Shown: one piece after another, positions 51,901 through 53,740 of the stretch
Numbering within the stretch: position 1 is the stretch's first letter
Layout: each line of letters begins with the position of its first letter
From: Podocnemis expansa
Lineage: Eukaryota; Chordata; Testudines; Podocnemididae
Length of the DNA: 64,000 nt
Assembly: GCA_007922195.1 (NCBI GenBank)
Contig: ML682003.1
Span: 3,034,360 to 3,098,359, forward strand
Direction of reading: 5' to 3'
The notes under the pieces: model-generated
What the model was told of the DNA's origin: nothing
Database searches by the model: none
What the model saw: the letters and a program-made list of their open reading frames with translations, nothing else
Made by a program: the position numbers and the translations under genes

Positions 51901-53740
51901 CAAAATGCCCATGGTCCTTCCTTTGTCTTCTCTGAGCAAAGCGTTGGACTCTGGATCCAGTCTAGTAAGGAACTTAGGCGTGTGCTTTGCTTTAAGCCTT
52001 GCAGAAACCATCTTCTTTAATTGCCAGTAAAACTCAATTCTGCAGGTTGAGGATTCTTTCTAGGAACTTTTTCATGCTTCAGATAGTCCAAATGAAGTCC
52101 TGGGTTGGTGCTGTGTTGAGCTTTGGGGAAGGAAACACACAGAGTTGCTGATGTTTCTGAAGAGACGTGCACTGCAGCCATGAGTGATGTTACCGGCTCC
52201 ATTTGGGAAATGCAACTCTTATTTGTTCTCTTGCAGGAAGCGGGGCTAAAGGAGGGAGACTATATAGTTTCTGTAAATGGTGTGGACTGCAAGTGGTCCA
52301 AGCATGGTGAGGTGGTGCAGCTGTTGAAGAGCGTCGGGGAAGAAGGTGTAGACATTGGCGTGATAACCTTACAGACTTCCGACGGCCAAAACATTGTAAC
52401 TCGCTTTTTTACTTAATCCTAACCTTAGCAAAAGCACCATAGGTAGCTAGGTTTCGGAGAAGCCAGGGCTGGCAGGAAGATCAGCCCAGGCTGGTTGACA
52501 CGTTGTCTCTTCAGGATACTTTGGATAGTGAAGTTTGCATTTGAGACCTCAGTGGCCCTGTGGGAGTTGAGTTCTTTCTGAGAGCCATTGCTTTGCTCTT
52601 CACTGGATTGGAAACAGCAGATCAGTTTTCCAGAGGTGCCTGAGCACTGGTGAATGTCAGTTCCCTGTTGATGTCATACTGAAAGTCAGGCCCTAAAGCT
52701 CTGCTATGGGCAATGTCTTGGGTTTTAGTCTCCTTCTGATATGGTTTCCATGGGCTGGCCTAGAGACTGGTCTCCACCCTGTACTGTGGAAGATTGAGTG
52801 CTGAGTTCTCAATCCTGGTCTCTAGGCCAGCAGTGTCTTGGGGTGTGGTGGCTGGGGAGATGGGGCTGCATTGGGACCCTCTGGGGATCATCTGCCTGGC
52901 CCTGTGGCTAGTTAAGAAGCAGGAGTGATGGGCTTGGAAGCAAAAGCAGTTCTGGCTGCCCAGGATTAAGGTCCCACTGGTCAGATGGATTTGGGATCAC
53001 AAGGCCGTGTCTAGAGAGTGAGGATTGCAAAGCAAAGGAGGAATTCCCAGGACTTGGAGCAGGACATGGACAATCTCTGGTATGGGAAAAACCACATAGT
53101 TAAAATAAAGGGAGAAATGGTCTGGAAAGTCAGCAGCACCAGCTAGTAGTCTGAGCATAAGACTGAAAGCCAGGAGCCCTCCAAGTTGTCTCCGAGTTGC
53201 TTTGGCAAGTCCTTTAAACTCTCTGGGCCTGAATCGGCTCTTGCTTCTGTGGAAGCCAGTCAGAGTACATCAGTGGGTACATGCTGCAAGACTCAGTTTT
53301 GTACTCTGCAATGAGGGTGAAACTTACCCAGCCCCCCCGAGCTTGACATCCTGTTTGTGTGGCACCCTGGGAGTGCCGGTGTCTGGATGTGTCAGTATTC
53401 CAGGCTGTTTCATTCCAACAGTACATGTGTAAGTCCTATTTACCCACCCGCAGTACCACCCGTAATAGAAAGTTGCGTGTTCATTTGTATTGCTCCCCTT
53501 TCAGGGCTATATCTTAAGCTCTTGCTTTAATTCCCTTTCTGGCAGGCGGACAGGAGGTCAGTAGCCATGTCATCGAGGGGCGGGCTGCTGAAGAACAACA
53601 AGGAGAATAGCAGGAAGAGCCTCATGAACAGCAAAAGCGCCAGCACCCTGCTGGCCTGGAGCAAGAAGAGTAAGCGTAGCAAAAGCAGTGCTTGCAGCCT
53701 TCCCTTCAGCACCACAGGAGACAATGAGTCCATGTACTGA
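858..53740 (+). CDS. RHPN1: RHPN1, rhophilin-1 (Rho GTPase-binding scaffold), 15 coding exons
   Basis: The product is a cytoplasmic scaffold. In the rhophilin family HR1 binds GTP-loaded RhoA, the BRO1 domain is a banana-shaped interaction platform, and PDZ recruits partner proteins linked to actin control. I joined 15 exons with GT-AG borders and consistent phases; the coding total is 2016 nt, 671 residues plus stop. HR1 spans about residues 30-111, BRO1 about 117-475, and PDZ about 521-597 with carboxylate loop GFGF at 531-534. A Ser/Lys-rich tail follows. From memory, human RHPN1 is about 670-695 residues and matches better than RHPN2, for example in [19 protein letters not shown] and [10 protein letters not shown]. 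Both termini are present and nothing is frameshifted. Introns run from about 1 to 11.8 kb and are full of repeats. Confidence 0.95.
962..1713. repeat. G-rich minisatellite at the start of intron 1
   Basis: About 17-18 imperfect units of roughly 35-50 bases begin 17 bases after the exon 1 donor. The core is a run of G, then TAACAG, then a run of C, then CAGGATACCAGGGTCACC. Unit variants fall into neighbouring groups, for example three adjacent units reading TAACAGGGAGCCCCCC, which suggests local duplication. Each unit carries a G-run and a C-run that could form hairpins or, between units, G-quadruplexes. It is not a CRISPR array, since the units have no distinct spacers. Confidence 0.9.
1714..2065 (+). 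mobile_element. hAT-like MITE, copy 2, inserted in the minisatellite
   Basis: The element ends TTAGAGGGAACACT (reverse complement of a CAGTGTTCCCTCTAA terminus). It is flanked by the perfect 8-bp repeat GGTCCCCA at 1706-1713 and 2066-2073. Minisatellite-like sequence resumes on the right, so it jumped into the array. It is an inverted relative of the copy at 349-497, longer in the middle. Confidence 0.75.
2074..2590. other. Intron 1 segment with no recognised feature
   Basis: This is moderately GC-rich intronic sequence. Several short frames cross it, but none has a recognisable domain or splice context. Confidence 0.5.
2595..2748 (+). mobile_element. Possible tRNA-derived SINE fragment with A-tail
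   Basis: A B-box-like GGTTTGAATCC lies at 2692-2702. About 25 bases later comes AATAA followed by an uninterrupted A run to about 2746, the layout of a tRNA-derived SINE. No clear A box or tRNA fold is visible, so this is not a functional tRNA gene. Confidence 0.35.
2766..3143. mobile_element. PLE pseudo-LTR-derived element with inverted ends
   Basis: The left end reads GGCAGCCCTGTCGGTCTAC then TTCAGCAAAACAAACAAGGAG. The right end is its inverse, CTCCTTGTTTGTTTTGCTGAA then GTAGACTAACACGGCTGCC. These ends match the pLTR of the large PLE in intron 8. The centre is not recognisable and I found no clear TSD. Confidence 0.6.
3476..3602 (+). mobile_element. PLE pseudo-LTR fragment
   Basis: The pLTR signature is present: CATCTGATGAAGG, CCACGAAAGCTCATGCC, TTAGTC and AAGTGCCACAGGGCTCC. 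The hammerhead-type core strings CTGATGA and CGAAA are both intact here, but the intervening helix is imperfect. Confidence 0.65.
4025..4218 (-). mobile_element. hAT MITE, family A copy 1
   Basis: Termini are AATTTTCAAACCATAG and TTTGAAAACCGCTG, flanked by a 6/8 TSD (TTGTGAAG / TTGTACAG). The interior is the reverse complement of the copy at 6587-6775, sharing the CAGTACTG region and the GGGATGCATTGGTCAAAGAT-like block. Confidence 0.65.
4410..4880. mobile_element. G-rich hAT-like derivative
   Basis: It starts near CAGGGCCAGGTCAAGG and ends CCTTAATCTGGCCCTC, imperfect inverted termini of the CAGGGCCGGATTAAGG type. Inside is an extremely G-rich block (about 4590-4655) with runs of 8-12 G. The TSD is weak, so the limits are approximate. 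The long frames on both strands here come from composition. Confidence 0.5.
5446..5597 (-). mobile_element. Miniature PLE-derived unit with inverted ends
   Basis: This 152-bp unit runs from GCATAGCCGTGTTAGTCTAG through the pLTR hairpin and ends in an inverted copy of the pLTR end (GTTAGTCTTAAAGTGCC ... GACTCCT). The 9-bp repeat TACATATAT flanks it at 5437-5445 and 5598-5606, which supports insertion of the rearranged unit as such. Confidence 0.7.
5884..5949 (+). mobile_element. hAT terminal fragment
   Basis: CAGTGGTTCTCAACTTTGCG is a typical hAT (MER1-type) terminus. The matching far end is not seen; a PLE fragment follows directly and may have interrupted it. Confidence 0.4.
5950..6147 (+). 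mobile_element. PLE pseudo-LTR fragment
   Basis: It contains GACCTGATCC, a TAAGTTCCCCACTTCAAAGC block, the hairpin ATGGGATTTTCTCCCAT, GAAAGCTCATGCA, TTAGTCTTTAAAAGTGCC and GACTCCTTG. The stem of the hairpin keeps pairing through a compensatory G-C to A-T change relative to GTGGGA/TCCCAC, but the CTGANGA box is broken (CTGACAA). Confidence 0.65.
6587..6775 (+). mobile_element. hAT MITE, family A copy 2
   Basis: Terminal inverted repeats are CAGTGATTTTCAAACT and GGTTTGAAAACCACTG. The near-matching 8-bp TSD is CTTTATCA / CTTTATTG (6/8). It is non-autonomous with no frame, and is the inverted relative of 4025-4218. Confidence 0.8.
6995..7170 (+). repeat. Dispersed repeat X, copy 1
   Basis: Shared blocks include GATAGGCAAAGT, AAATGCTG, GAGTTTGATTTA, GATGTTGA and TTTTGAATCTCAACAT. 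The same blocks recur in the same order at 20760-21300 (interrupted) and 45200-45375. I do not recognise the class; ends and TSDs are not clear. Confidence 0.55.
7245..8264. other. Intron 1 segment with no recognised feature
   Basis: This is AT-rich unique-looking sequence. The two overlapping frames near 7250-7570 lack domains and splice context. Confidence 0.5.
8265..8373 (+). mobile_element. PLE pseudo-LTR fragment
   Basis: It carries AAAGTGGGATTTTCTCTCAC, GAAAGCTCATGC, TTAGTCTTTAAAAGTG and GGACTCCTTGTTTG. The upstream CTGANGA box is not preserved. Confidence 0.65.
8690..8875 (-). mobile_element. MIR-like SINE relic
   Basis: TTTTACAGAGGGTATGGGAA then GCTGAGGCAGAGAGATCAAA and AGTAGGTCTCAAG resemble the minus strand of the conserved MIR core. 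It is strongly diverged. Confidence 0.45.
8900..10925. other. Intron 1 segment with no recognised feature
   Basis: Both strands carry modest frames here (for example 9095-9505), but none shows a known domain, splice sites or codon bias. No repeat was recognised with confidence. Confidence 0.5.
10926..11208 (+). mobile_element. PLE pseudo-LTR, partial head-to-tail dimer
   Basis: A pLTR tail (GTTAGTCTTTAAAAGTGTCA ... ACTCCTTGTTTG) at 10940-10979 precedes a full pLTR in the same direction. The full copy has GACCTGATCCTATG, TCTTCGAAGCATGTGACGAA, the hairpin GTGGGATTTTCTCCCAC, TTAGTC, GACTCCTTG and AGACTAACATGGCTACC. Tandem pLTRs are a known PLE arrangement. Confidence 0.65.
11400..11608 (+). mobile_element. 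hAT MITE with perfect 8-bp TSD
   Basis: Termini are CAGGGGTCACAAACTC and GTTTGAGACCTCTG. The TSD CTCTAACT is perfect at 11392-11399 and 11609-11616. The 209-bp element has no coding capacity. It resembles the common CAGGGGTGTCAAACTC hAT family of amniotes. Confidence 0.85.
11617..12788. other. End of intron 1, no recognised feature
   Basis: No repeat or gene could be supported. The last bases (CCTTTTTCTCATAG) form the polypyrimidine tract of exon 2. Confidence 0.5.
12792..12907 (+). CDS. RHPN1: RHPN1 exon 2 (residues 30-68), HR1 first half
   Basis: It encodes [14 protein letters not shown] and continues to [10 protein letters not shown], the first helix of the HR1 coiled coil, rich in Gln, Arg and Lys. 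The donor is GTGAGC at 12908; the exon leaves two bases of a Lys codon. The acceptor is a TAGCAG tandem, so use of the upstream AG would add one Gln before GCD. Confidence 0.93.
13073..13205 (+). mobile_element. hAT-like fragment
   Basis: It opens AGGGCTGGATTAAGGGGCC, similar to the termini of the element at 4410-4880, and runs through GC-rich sequence to about TGGATCAGCAGG. The far end is not resolved. Confidence 0.35.
13807..14473 (+). mobile_element. Composite hAT element (two family B copies in one TSD)
   Basis: Two direct copies of the same MITE lie at 13807-14263 (with a longer interior) and 14287-14473, separated by 23 bases. Each begins CAGGGGTGNCCAAACTT and ends GCC(A/G)(T/C)GCCTG. 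The perfect 8-bp repeat GTCTGTAG lies only at the outer borders (13799-13806 and 14474-14481), so the pair seems to have moved as one unit. Confidence 0.75.
15498..15636. repeat. Foldback element with about 50-bp arms
   Basis: Arms 15498-15547 and 15587-15636 are imperfect inverted repeats. The best block is GGTCTGTGTAGACC against GGTCTACACAGACC; AAATCA-type sequence forms the outer ends. It is probably a MITE of unknown superfamily. Confidence 0.6.
15664..15848 (-). mobile_element. hAT MITE, family B, with perfect 8-bp TSD
   Basis: Ends are CAGGCGTGGCCAAACT and AGTTTGGCCACCCCTG, with TSD CTCTAGCA at 15656-15663 and 15849-15856. The interior is the reverse complement of the 14287-14473 copy (GGCTCTTGAAAGTTTAATAA). 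Confidence 0.88.
15857..17440. other. Intron 2 segment with little recognised
   Basis: One hAT-like terminus (AGTGTTTCCCAACC near 16615) has no partner. Frames at 15890-16342 and 16617-16928 lack domain or splice support. Confidence 0.45.
17441..17795 (+). mobile_element. Probable hAT-derived fragment
   Basis: It begins CAGGGTTTCTCAATGTTTTC followed by GGGTCATGACATGGCC, a typical hAT left end, then GC-rich sequence. No right terminus was found. The 171-codon minus frame over it has no recognisable domain. Confidence 0.4.
18145..18258 (+). mobile_element. PLE pseudo-LTR fragment
   Basis: It shows GAAGTGGGATTTTCTCCCAT, GAAAGCTGAGGCA, TTAGTCTTTAAAAGTGCC and GGGCTCCTTGTTTG. Confidence 0.65.
18370..19600 (+). 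mobile_element. CR1 LINE, 5'-truncated, decayed RT
   Basis: Translated blocks match the C-terminal half of CR1 ORF2: [22 protein letters not shown], a DDTKLGE motif C region with the preceding Ala replaced (LMDD), [16 protein letters not shown] and KRRLRGDLI. The frame is broken into at least three pieces (18516-18821, 18848-19396, 19203-19496). The 3' end has GGACTAGATGACCTCGTGAG and CTTCCAGCC, the usual CR1 tail. It cannot move on its own. Confidence 0.9.
19605..20520. other. Intron 2 segment with no recognised feature
   Basis: I see neither gene nor clear repeat here. Confidence 0.45.
20528..20640 (+). mobile_element. hAT terminal fragment
   Basis: CAGTGGTTCTCAGACTTCTG then CAAGTCATGACACATT is a hAT-type left end. 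The right end is missing. Confidence 0.4.
20755..21320 (+). repeat. Dispersed repeat X, copy 2, split by a PLE insertion
   Basis: The left part (GATAGGCAAAGTATGAAGAA, AAGTTTGATTTATGGATCC) and the right part (CAGTTTGTG, AATCACAGCATCTGTTG) flank the insertion at 20863-21249. Order and content agree with copies at 6995-7170 and 45200-45375. Confidence 0.55.
20863..21249. mobile_element. Palindromic mini-PLE with 13-bp TSD
   Basis: Two pLTR copies face each other (arms about 20881-21035 and 21052-21208) around CTGCAACAGCAGATCAG. The right side adds the usual tail ending AGACTAACACAGCTGCC. The 13-bp repeat CTTACTTTGTCTG lies at 20850-20862 and 21250-21262. There is no coding frame. The left arm, read on the minus strand, keeps CTGACGA, a GTGGGA/TCCCAC stem and GAAA. 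Confidence 0.85.
21585..21840 (+). mobile_element. MIR-like SINE
   Basis: GACATGGGTTCTGTTCCTGG then CTCAGCCACTGACCTGCTG, TCACCTCTCTGAGTGTCCGT and a 3' part with TTAATGGGGCCCTGAT follow the MIR/core-SINE layout. A short GT microsatellite (about 21753-21766) lies inside. Confidence 0.6.
21900..22384. mobile_element. Non-autonomous hAT-like element, perfect 8-bp TSD
   Basis: Inverted termini are AGGGCCGTCCTTAGGG and CCCCTAGGGACATCCTTTC, with TSD CCTCTGAG at 21892-21899 and 22385-22392. The GC-rich interior gives several long spurious frames. Confidence 0.75.
22393..23311. other. End of intron 2, no recognised feature
   Basis: This appears to be unique sequence. It closes with the exon 3 acceptor CTCTTATTTTCAG. 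Confidence 0.5.
23312..23440 (+). CDS. RHPN1: RHPN1 exon 3 (residues 68-111), HR1 second half
   Basis: It encodes [19 protein letters not shown] and [18 protein letters not shown], a leucine/glutamate heptad-like helix of the HR1 Rho-binding coiled coil. It closely matches the mammalian RHPN1 sequence as I remember it. The donor is CAG|GTAAGG. The first base completes the Lys codon from exon 2. Confidence 0.95.
23597..23805. mobile_element. hAT MITE
   Basis: Termini are CTGTGTTTCCCAACCAGTG and TATTGGGAACCACTG, with flanks GGGTATGA / GGGTCTGA (7/8). The interior has repeated GTGTGCC phrases and no coding potential. Confidence 0.75.
24195..24345 (+). mobile_element. MIR-like SINE relic
   Basis: ATATGTGGCATCTGGATTAG, TGACTTGCTTTGTAAACTTG, CATGGTTTCTCCATCTACAA and GTGGATATAACATC follow the MIR core in order, with many substitutions. 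Confidence 0.5.
24350..27515. other. Intron 3 segment with no recognised feature
   Basis: I recognise no gene or repeat. GC-rich frames at about 26720-27370 occur on both strands and look compositional. Confidence 0.45.
27545..27715 (-). mobile_element. MIR-like SINE relic
   Basis: CCCTGTTTTATAGGTGGCAG, AAACTTAAGCCATCC and GTCAGAATTGGGATTGGAG fit the minus strand of MIR. Confidence 0.45.
28319..28394 (+). CDS. RHPN1: RHPN1 exon 4 (residues 111-136), start of BRO1
   Basis: It encodes [20 protein letters not shown] followed by [19 protein letters not shown] is the entry strand/turn of the BRO1 domain, conserved across rhophilins and related to Alix and Bro1. It ends in phase 0 at GTAAAC. Confidence 0.95.
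29951..30028 (+). CDS. RHPN1: RHPN1 exon 5 (residues 137-162), BRO1
   Basis: It encodes [18 protein letters not shown] then KELMELRQ, a short BRO1 helical segment. It is 78 nt and in phase at both ends. A T/C-rich tract precedes the ACCAG acceptor; the donor is CAG|GTTTGT. Confidence 0.95.
30029..31648. other. Intron 5, no recognised feature
   Basis: No repeat or coding segment could be supported in this 1.6-kb intron. Confidence 0.5.
31649..31773 (+). CDS. RHPN1: RHPN1 exon 6 (residues 163-204), BRO1
   Basis: It encodes [34 protein letters not shown] and NLGIFFH. RTPSRNE and the aromatic FFPP stretch are rhophilin BRO1 hallmarks. The final Trp codon is split with exon 7. The donor is CTG|GTCAGT. 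Confidence 0.95.
31990..32165 (+). mobile_element. MIR-like SINE relic
   Basis: GTCACCTTGGGCAAATCAAC then CTCAGT, and later TCTCTAAGTGCTTTGAGATC, match the MIR core and 3' part. Confidence 0.5.
32480..32578 (+). mobile_element. CR1/L2-type LINE 3' end fragment
   Basis: GGCCTGCAGCATGCAGGAGG, TCAGACTAGATTGTGATGG and CCTTCTGGCCTTAAAGTC match the 3' tail seen in turtle and bird LINE/SINE copies. Confidence 0.55.
32935..33101 (+). CDS. RHPN1: RHPN1 exon 7 (residues 204-260), BRO1
   Basis: It encodes [38 protein letters not shown] and the [14 protein letters not shown] end. YDSLTGV and [13 protein letters not shown] form the signature BRO1 core. The first base completes Trp; the exon ends with one base of a Gly codon before GTAAAT. 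Confidence 0.96.
33332..33953 (-). mobile_element. CR1 LINE 3' fragment (minus strand)
   Basis: The plus strand begins ATCATAGAATCATAGGATTG, then GGAAGGGACCTC and GTCATCTAGTCCAACCCC, the inverse of the CR1 3' end with its octamer-like tail. The minus frame 33613-33933 still reads [20 protein letters not shown] and [18 protein letters not shown], the end of CR1 ORF2. Confidence 0.92.
34424..34611 (+). CDS. RHPN1: RHPN1 exon 8 (residues 260-322), BRO1
   Basis: It encodes [40 protein letters not shown] and LRIAQEAAR. The [10 protein letters not shown] helix is part of the BRO1 solenoid. The acceptor is TTCATGCAG and the donor is AGG|GTACAC. It ends in phase 0. Confidence 0.95.
34612..35139. other. 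Start of intron 8, no recognised feature
   Basis: I see no repeat or coding potential. The minus frame 34360-34812 is only the shadow of exon 8. Confidence 0.5.
35765..35801 (-). ncRNA. Hammerhead-ribozyme-like core in the sense 3' pLTR
   Basis: On the minus strand it reads CTGAGGA, an ATGGGA/TCCCAT-type helix, GAAA and GCTCATGC, in the same sense as the RT frame. The helix is one pair weaker than that at 36082. The cleavage-site U is again not evident. Confidence 0.35.
36082..36118 (+). ncRNA. Hammerhead-ribozyme-like core in an antisense PLE pLTR piece
   Basis: CTGAGGA (36082-36088) matches the invariant CUGANGA box. It is followed by a perfect GTGGGA/TCCCAC helix, GAAA (36107-36110) and GCTCATGC, which could form a 2-bp stem III. 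PLE pLTRs are known to carry hammerhead motifs. The U expected just after stem III at the cleavage site is A here, so activity is doubtful. Confidence 0.35.
36178..37944 (-). CDS. PLE reverse transcriptase with GIY-YIG endonuclease
   Basis: The unbroken 588-codon frame copies PLE RNA and nicks target DNA. Counting from the GTG at 37944, conserved N-terminal [10 protein letters not shown] lies at 31-40 and FYPKIHKKG near 103-111. RT motif A-like [11 protein letters not shown] is near 170-180, and the motif C box YIDD at 265-268. A Cys cluster [11 protein letters not shown] starts at 494. The GIY-YIG domain has VVY at 532-534 and YIG at 546-548, then a downstream RLNEHR. The frame stays open to about 38058 without an ATG, so the true start is uncertain or lost. 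Its last residues and stop are encoded by the pLTR end (ATAGCCGTGTTAGTCTAG). Confidence 0.92.
   Translation of the reverse strand: MDKQHPLHHNLSPAECNSIHSLKNNSDIIIKEADKGGAVVIMKLDYDQEAYKQLSNTTFYRPLSSDPTEEYQKELQRLLKKLPKTAQERTETETPPEPRPGMFYPKIHKKGNPGCPIISGIGTLTASLSGYVDSLLRPYVINIPSYLQDTTDFLRKIQSIGELPENTILATMDVEALYTNIPHQDGLQPISRTIPDDDTVQLVTELCDFVLTHNHFRFEDHLYLQISGTAMGTCMAPQYTNIFMGDLEQRFLKSHPKTPLLYLRYIDDIFIIWTHGRDALEDFHRDFNNFHNTIKLSLEHSTQESHFLDTTVQNRDRCIITTLYRKPTDRYSYLHPSSFHPKHTTRSIVYSQALRYNRICSDPSDRDRRLEDLYQAFLKLLYPPGEVRKQIDRARRVPRSHLLQERPKKENNRTPLVTTHNPQVRPLQKIIKDLQPILKDDPSLSQALGDRPLLASRQPPNLKQIFTSNYRSNNKNTEAGTHPCKKPRCQVCPHICTTDTIIGPNQACYSIKGSLTCSSTNVVYAIMRKKCPNTLYIGQTGRLLRKRLNEHRADIRNQRTKKPVAEHFHLPNHSMTDFLTLKWIAVLV
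39435..39570 (+). mobile_element. MIR-like SINE relic
   Basis: GGTCAAGTCACTTAACTATC, CTGTGCCTTAGTTTCCTCAG and AAGTGAGGATGGTGACA are a good match to the MIR core. Confidence 0.6.
40004..40160 (+). CDS. RHPN1: RHPN1 exon 9 (residues 323-375), BRO1
   Basis: It encodes [39 protein letters not shown] and [18 protein letters not shown] and the [10 protein letters not shown] helix match rhophilin BRO1. Pro 374 ends on a codon boundary, followed by one spare base. The donor is CCC|GTGAGT. Confidence 0.95.
40161..40740. other. Start of intron 9, no recognised feature
   Basis: Nothing beyond intronic sequence is seen up to the CR1 copy. Confidence 0.45.
40741..41412 (+). mobile_element. CR1 LINE 3' fragment
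   Basis: The frame at 40772-40996 reads [20 protein letters not shown] and [16 protein letters not shown], the C-terminal end of CR1 ORF2. It is followed by GAGGGGGGATTTGATAAC and the 3' tail GGTTGGACTAGTTGACCTC then ATATTCTATGA. Confidence 0.9.
41413..41520 (+). mobile_element. MIR-like SINE relic
   Basis: GACCTGGGTTCAGTTCACAA, CTGTGCCAGACTCCC and TAACCTCTCTACCTCC follow the MIR order. Confidence 0.45.
41520..44831. other. Remainder of intron 9
   Basis: No gene or confident transposon was found. A poly-C run (about 42877-42893) and a (TTTA)n microsatellite (43449-43473) are present. The GC-rich part has overlapping frames on both strands with no domain. A short MIR/L2-like 3' fragment (GGCTGTAAGCTCTTCCTTAG, GGGCTGTCTCTAGCTATGTG) lies near 44014-44080. 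Confidence 0.5.
44832..44951 (+). CDS. RHPN1: RHPN1 exon 10 (residues 375-415), BRO1
   Basis: It encodes [32 protein letters not shown] and [19 protein letters not shown] and EERR.MG align with the variable BRO1 loop and the helix before KAHL. It begins after TGTTTCACACAG in an otherwise poorly marked region; the phase fits on both sides. Confidence 0.9.
45200..45375 (+). repeat. Dispersed repeat X, copy 3
   Basis: AGCTAGGCAAAGTAAGAGAT, TTGCTTGAGAAC, TATTTACTTTG, GTGATGTTGAAAAT and TTTTTGAATCTCAGCATCTG match copies at 6995-7170 and 20755-21320. Confidence 0.55.
45400..46330. other. Intron 10 segment with no recognised feature
   Basis: No gene or repeat could be supported. Confidence 0.45.
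46331..46413. repeat. Palindromic short repeat, CAGATCCTCAGCTG type
   Basis: The sequence folds on itself around TGCATTGAATTCAATGGAGC, with outer ends CAGATCCTCAGCTGCTG and CAATGGGGAATCTG. It resembles the short palindromic MITEs frequent in turtle and bird genomes. A related copy is at 49150-49232. Confidence 0.45.
46639..46740. mobile_element. Short hAT MITE
   Basis: Termini are CAGTGGTCTATAACC and TTGAAAACCAC, with flanks GTTTAGAC / ATTTAGAC (7/8). It is only about 102 bp. Confidence 0.6.
46745..48410. other. End of intron 10, no recognised feature
   Basis: No gene or repeat is supported. It ends with the exon 11 acceptor TTGTACTTTGTAG. Confidence 0.45.
48411..48605 (+). CDS. RHPN1: RHPN1 exon 11 (residues 415-480), end of BRO1
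   Basis: It encodes [54 protein letters not shown] and GDAPDIH. The KAHLK.AI...EEA helix pair closes the BRO1 fold; the acidic EEDF...APDI stretch opens the linker to PDZ. The donor is ATC|GTAAGT. Confidence 0.96.
48950..49065 (-). mobile_element. MIR-like SINE relic
   Basis: AGAGGGGGAACTGCAGCCCA, AAGTGACTTTCCGAGGATCA and CACTGCGAATTGGCAGCAAA fit the MIR minus strand. Confidence 0.55.
49150..49232. repeat. Palindromic short repeat, related to 46331-46413
   Basis: GCATAGCTCCATTGACTTAA then ATGGAGCTAGACTGACGTCA and GCTGAGCCTGGGCC form a partial palindrome. Confidence 0.4.
49335..49480 (+). mobile_element. Ancient interspersed repeat (MIR/L2-like)
   Basis: GGGCCAGATCCCCATTGTGT then TAGGTGCTGTACAAACACAG and CAGAGAACTTAGTCTGGCCC belong to a common old amniote repeat. 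I cannot assign the class firmly. Confidence 0.4.
49583..49659 (+). CDS. RHPN1: RHPN1 exon 12 (residues 480-505), BRO1-PDZ linker
   Basis: It encodes [20 protein letters not shown] then DIFHRL. PKT.Q.PE and DIFHRL align with mammalian RHPN1 as I recall it. The sequence is proline- and lysine-rich, suggesting a flexible linker. It ends in phase 0 at GTATGT. Confidence 0.93.
49660..50928. other. Intron 12, no recognised feature
   Basis: No transposon or gene was recognised in this 1.3-kb intron. Confidence 0.5.
50929..51075 (+). CDS. RHPN1: RHPN1 exon 13 (residues 506-554), PDZ first half
   Basis: It encodes [20 protein letters not shown] then [16 protein letters not shown] and [17 protein letters not shown] at 531-534 is the carboxylate-binding loop (GLGF class) and begins strand [11 protein letters not shown] immediately before PDZ is a rhophilin signature. 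147 nt, phase 0 to 0. Confidence 0.96.
51076..52236. other. Intron 13, no recognised feature
   Basis: No transposon or gene was recognised. Confidence 0.5.
52237..52395 (+). CDS. RHPN1: RHPN1 exon 14 (residues 555-607), PDZ second half
   Basis: It encodes [39 protein letters not shown] and [28 protein letters not shown] is the standard PDZ strand D-E turn; HGEVVQLLK is helix B with His at its start, which suggests class I ligand preference. The donor ATT|GTAACT is weak (T at -1, C at +5). If it is skipped, the frame stops after six more residues (stop 52414-52416). Confidence 0.94.
53546..53740 (+). CDS. RHPN1: RHPN1 exon 15 (residues 608-671), C-terminal tail
   Basis: It encodes [40 protein letters not shown], a KKSKRSK basic cluster, and ends GDNESMY before TGA at 53738. 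The tail is Ser/Lys-rich, probably disordered and phosphorylatable. DRR.V and RG.LL fit the mammalian RHPN1 tail as remembered, while SASTL and the terminal Ser-x-Tyr recall RHPN2. The acceptor is TTTCTGGCAG. Confidence 0.88.
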   Translation, partial: ADRRSVAMSSRGGLLKNNKENSRKSLMNSKSASTLLAWSKKSKRSKSSACSLPFSTTGDNESMY

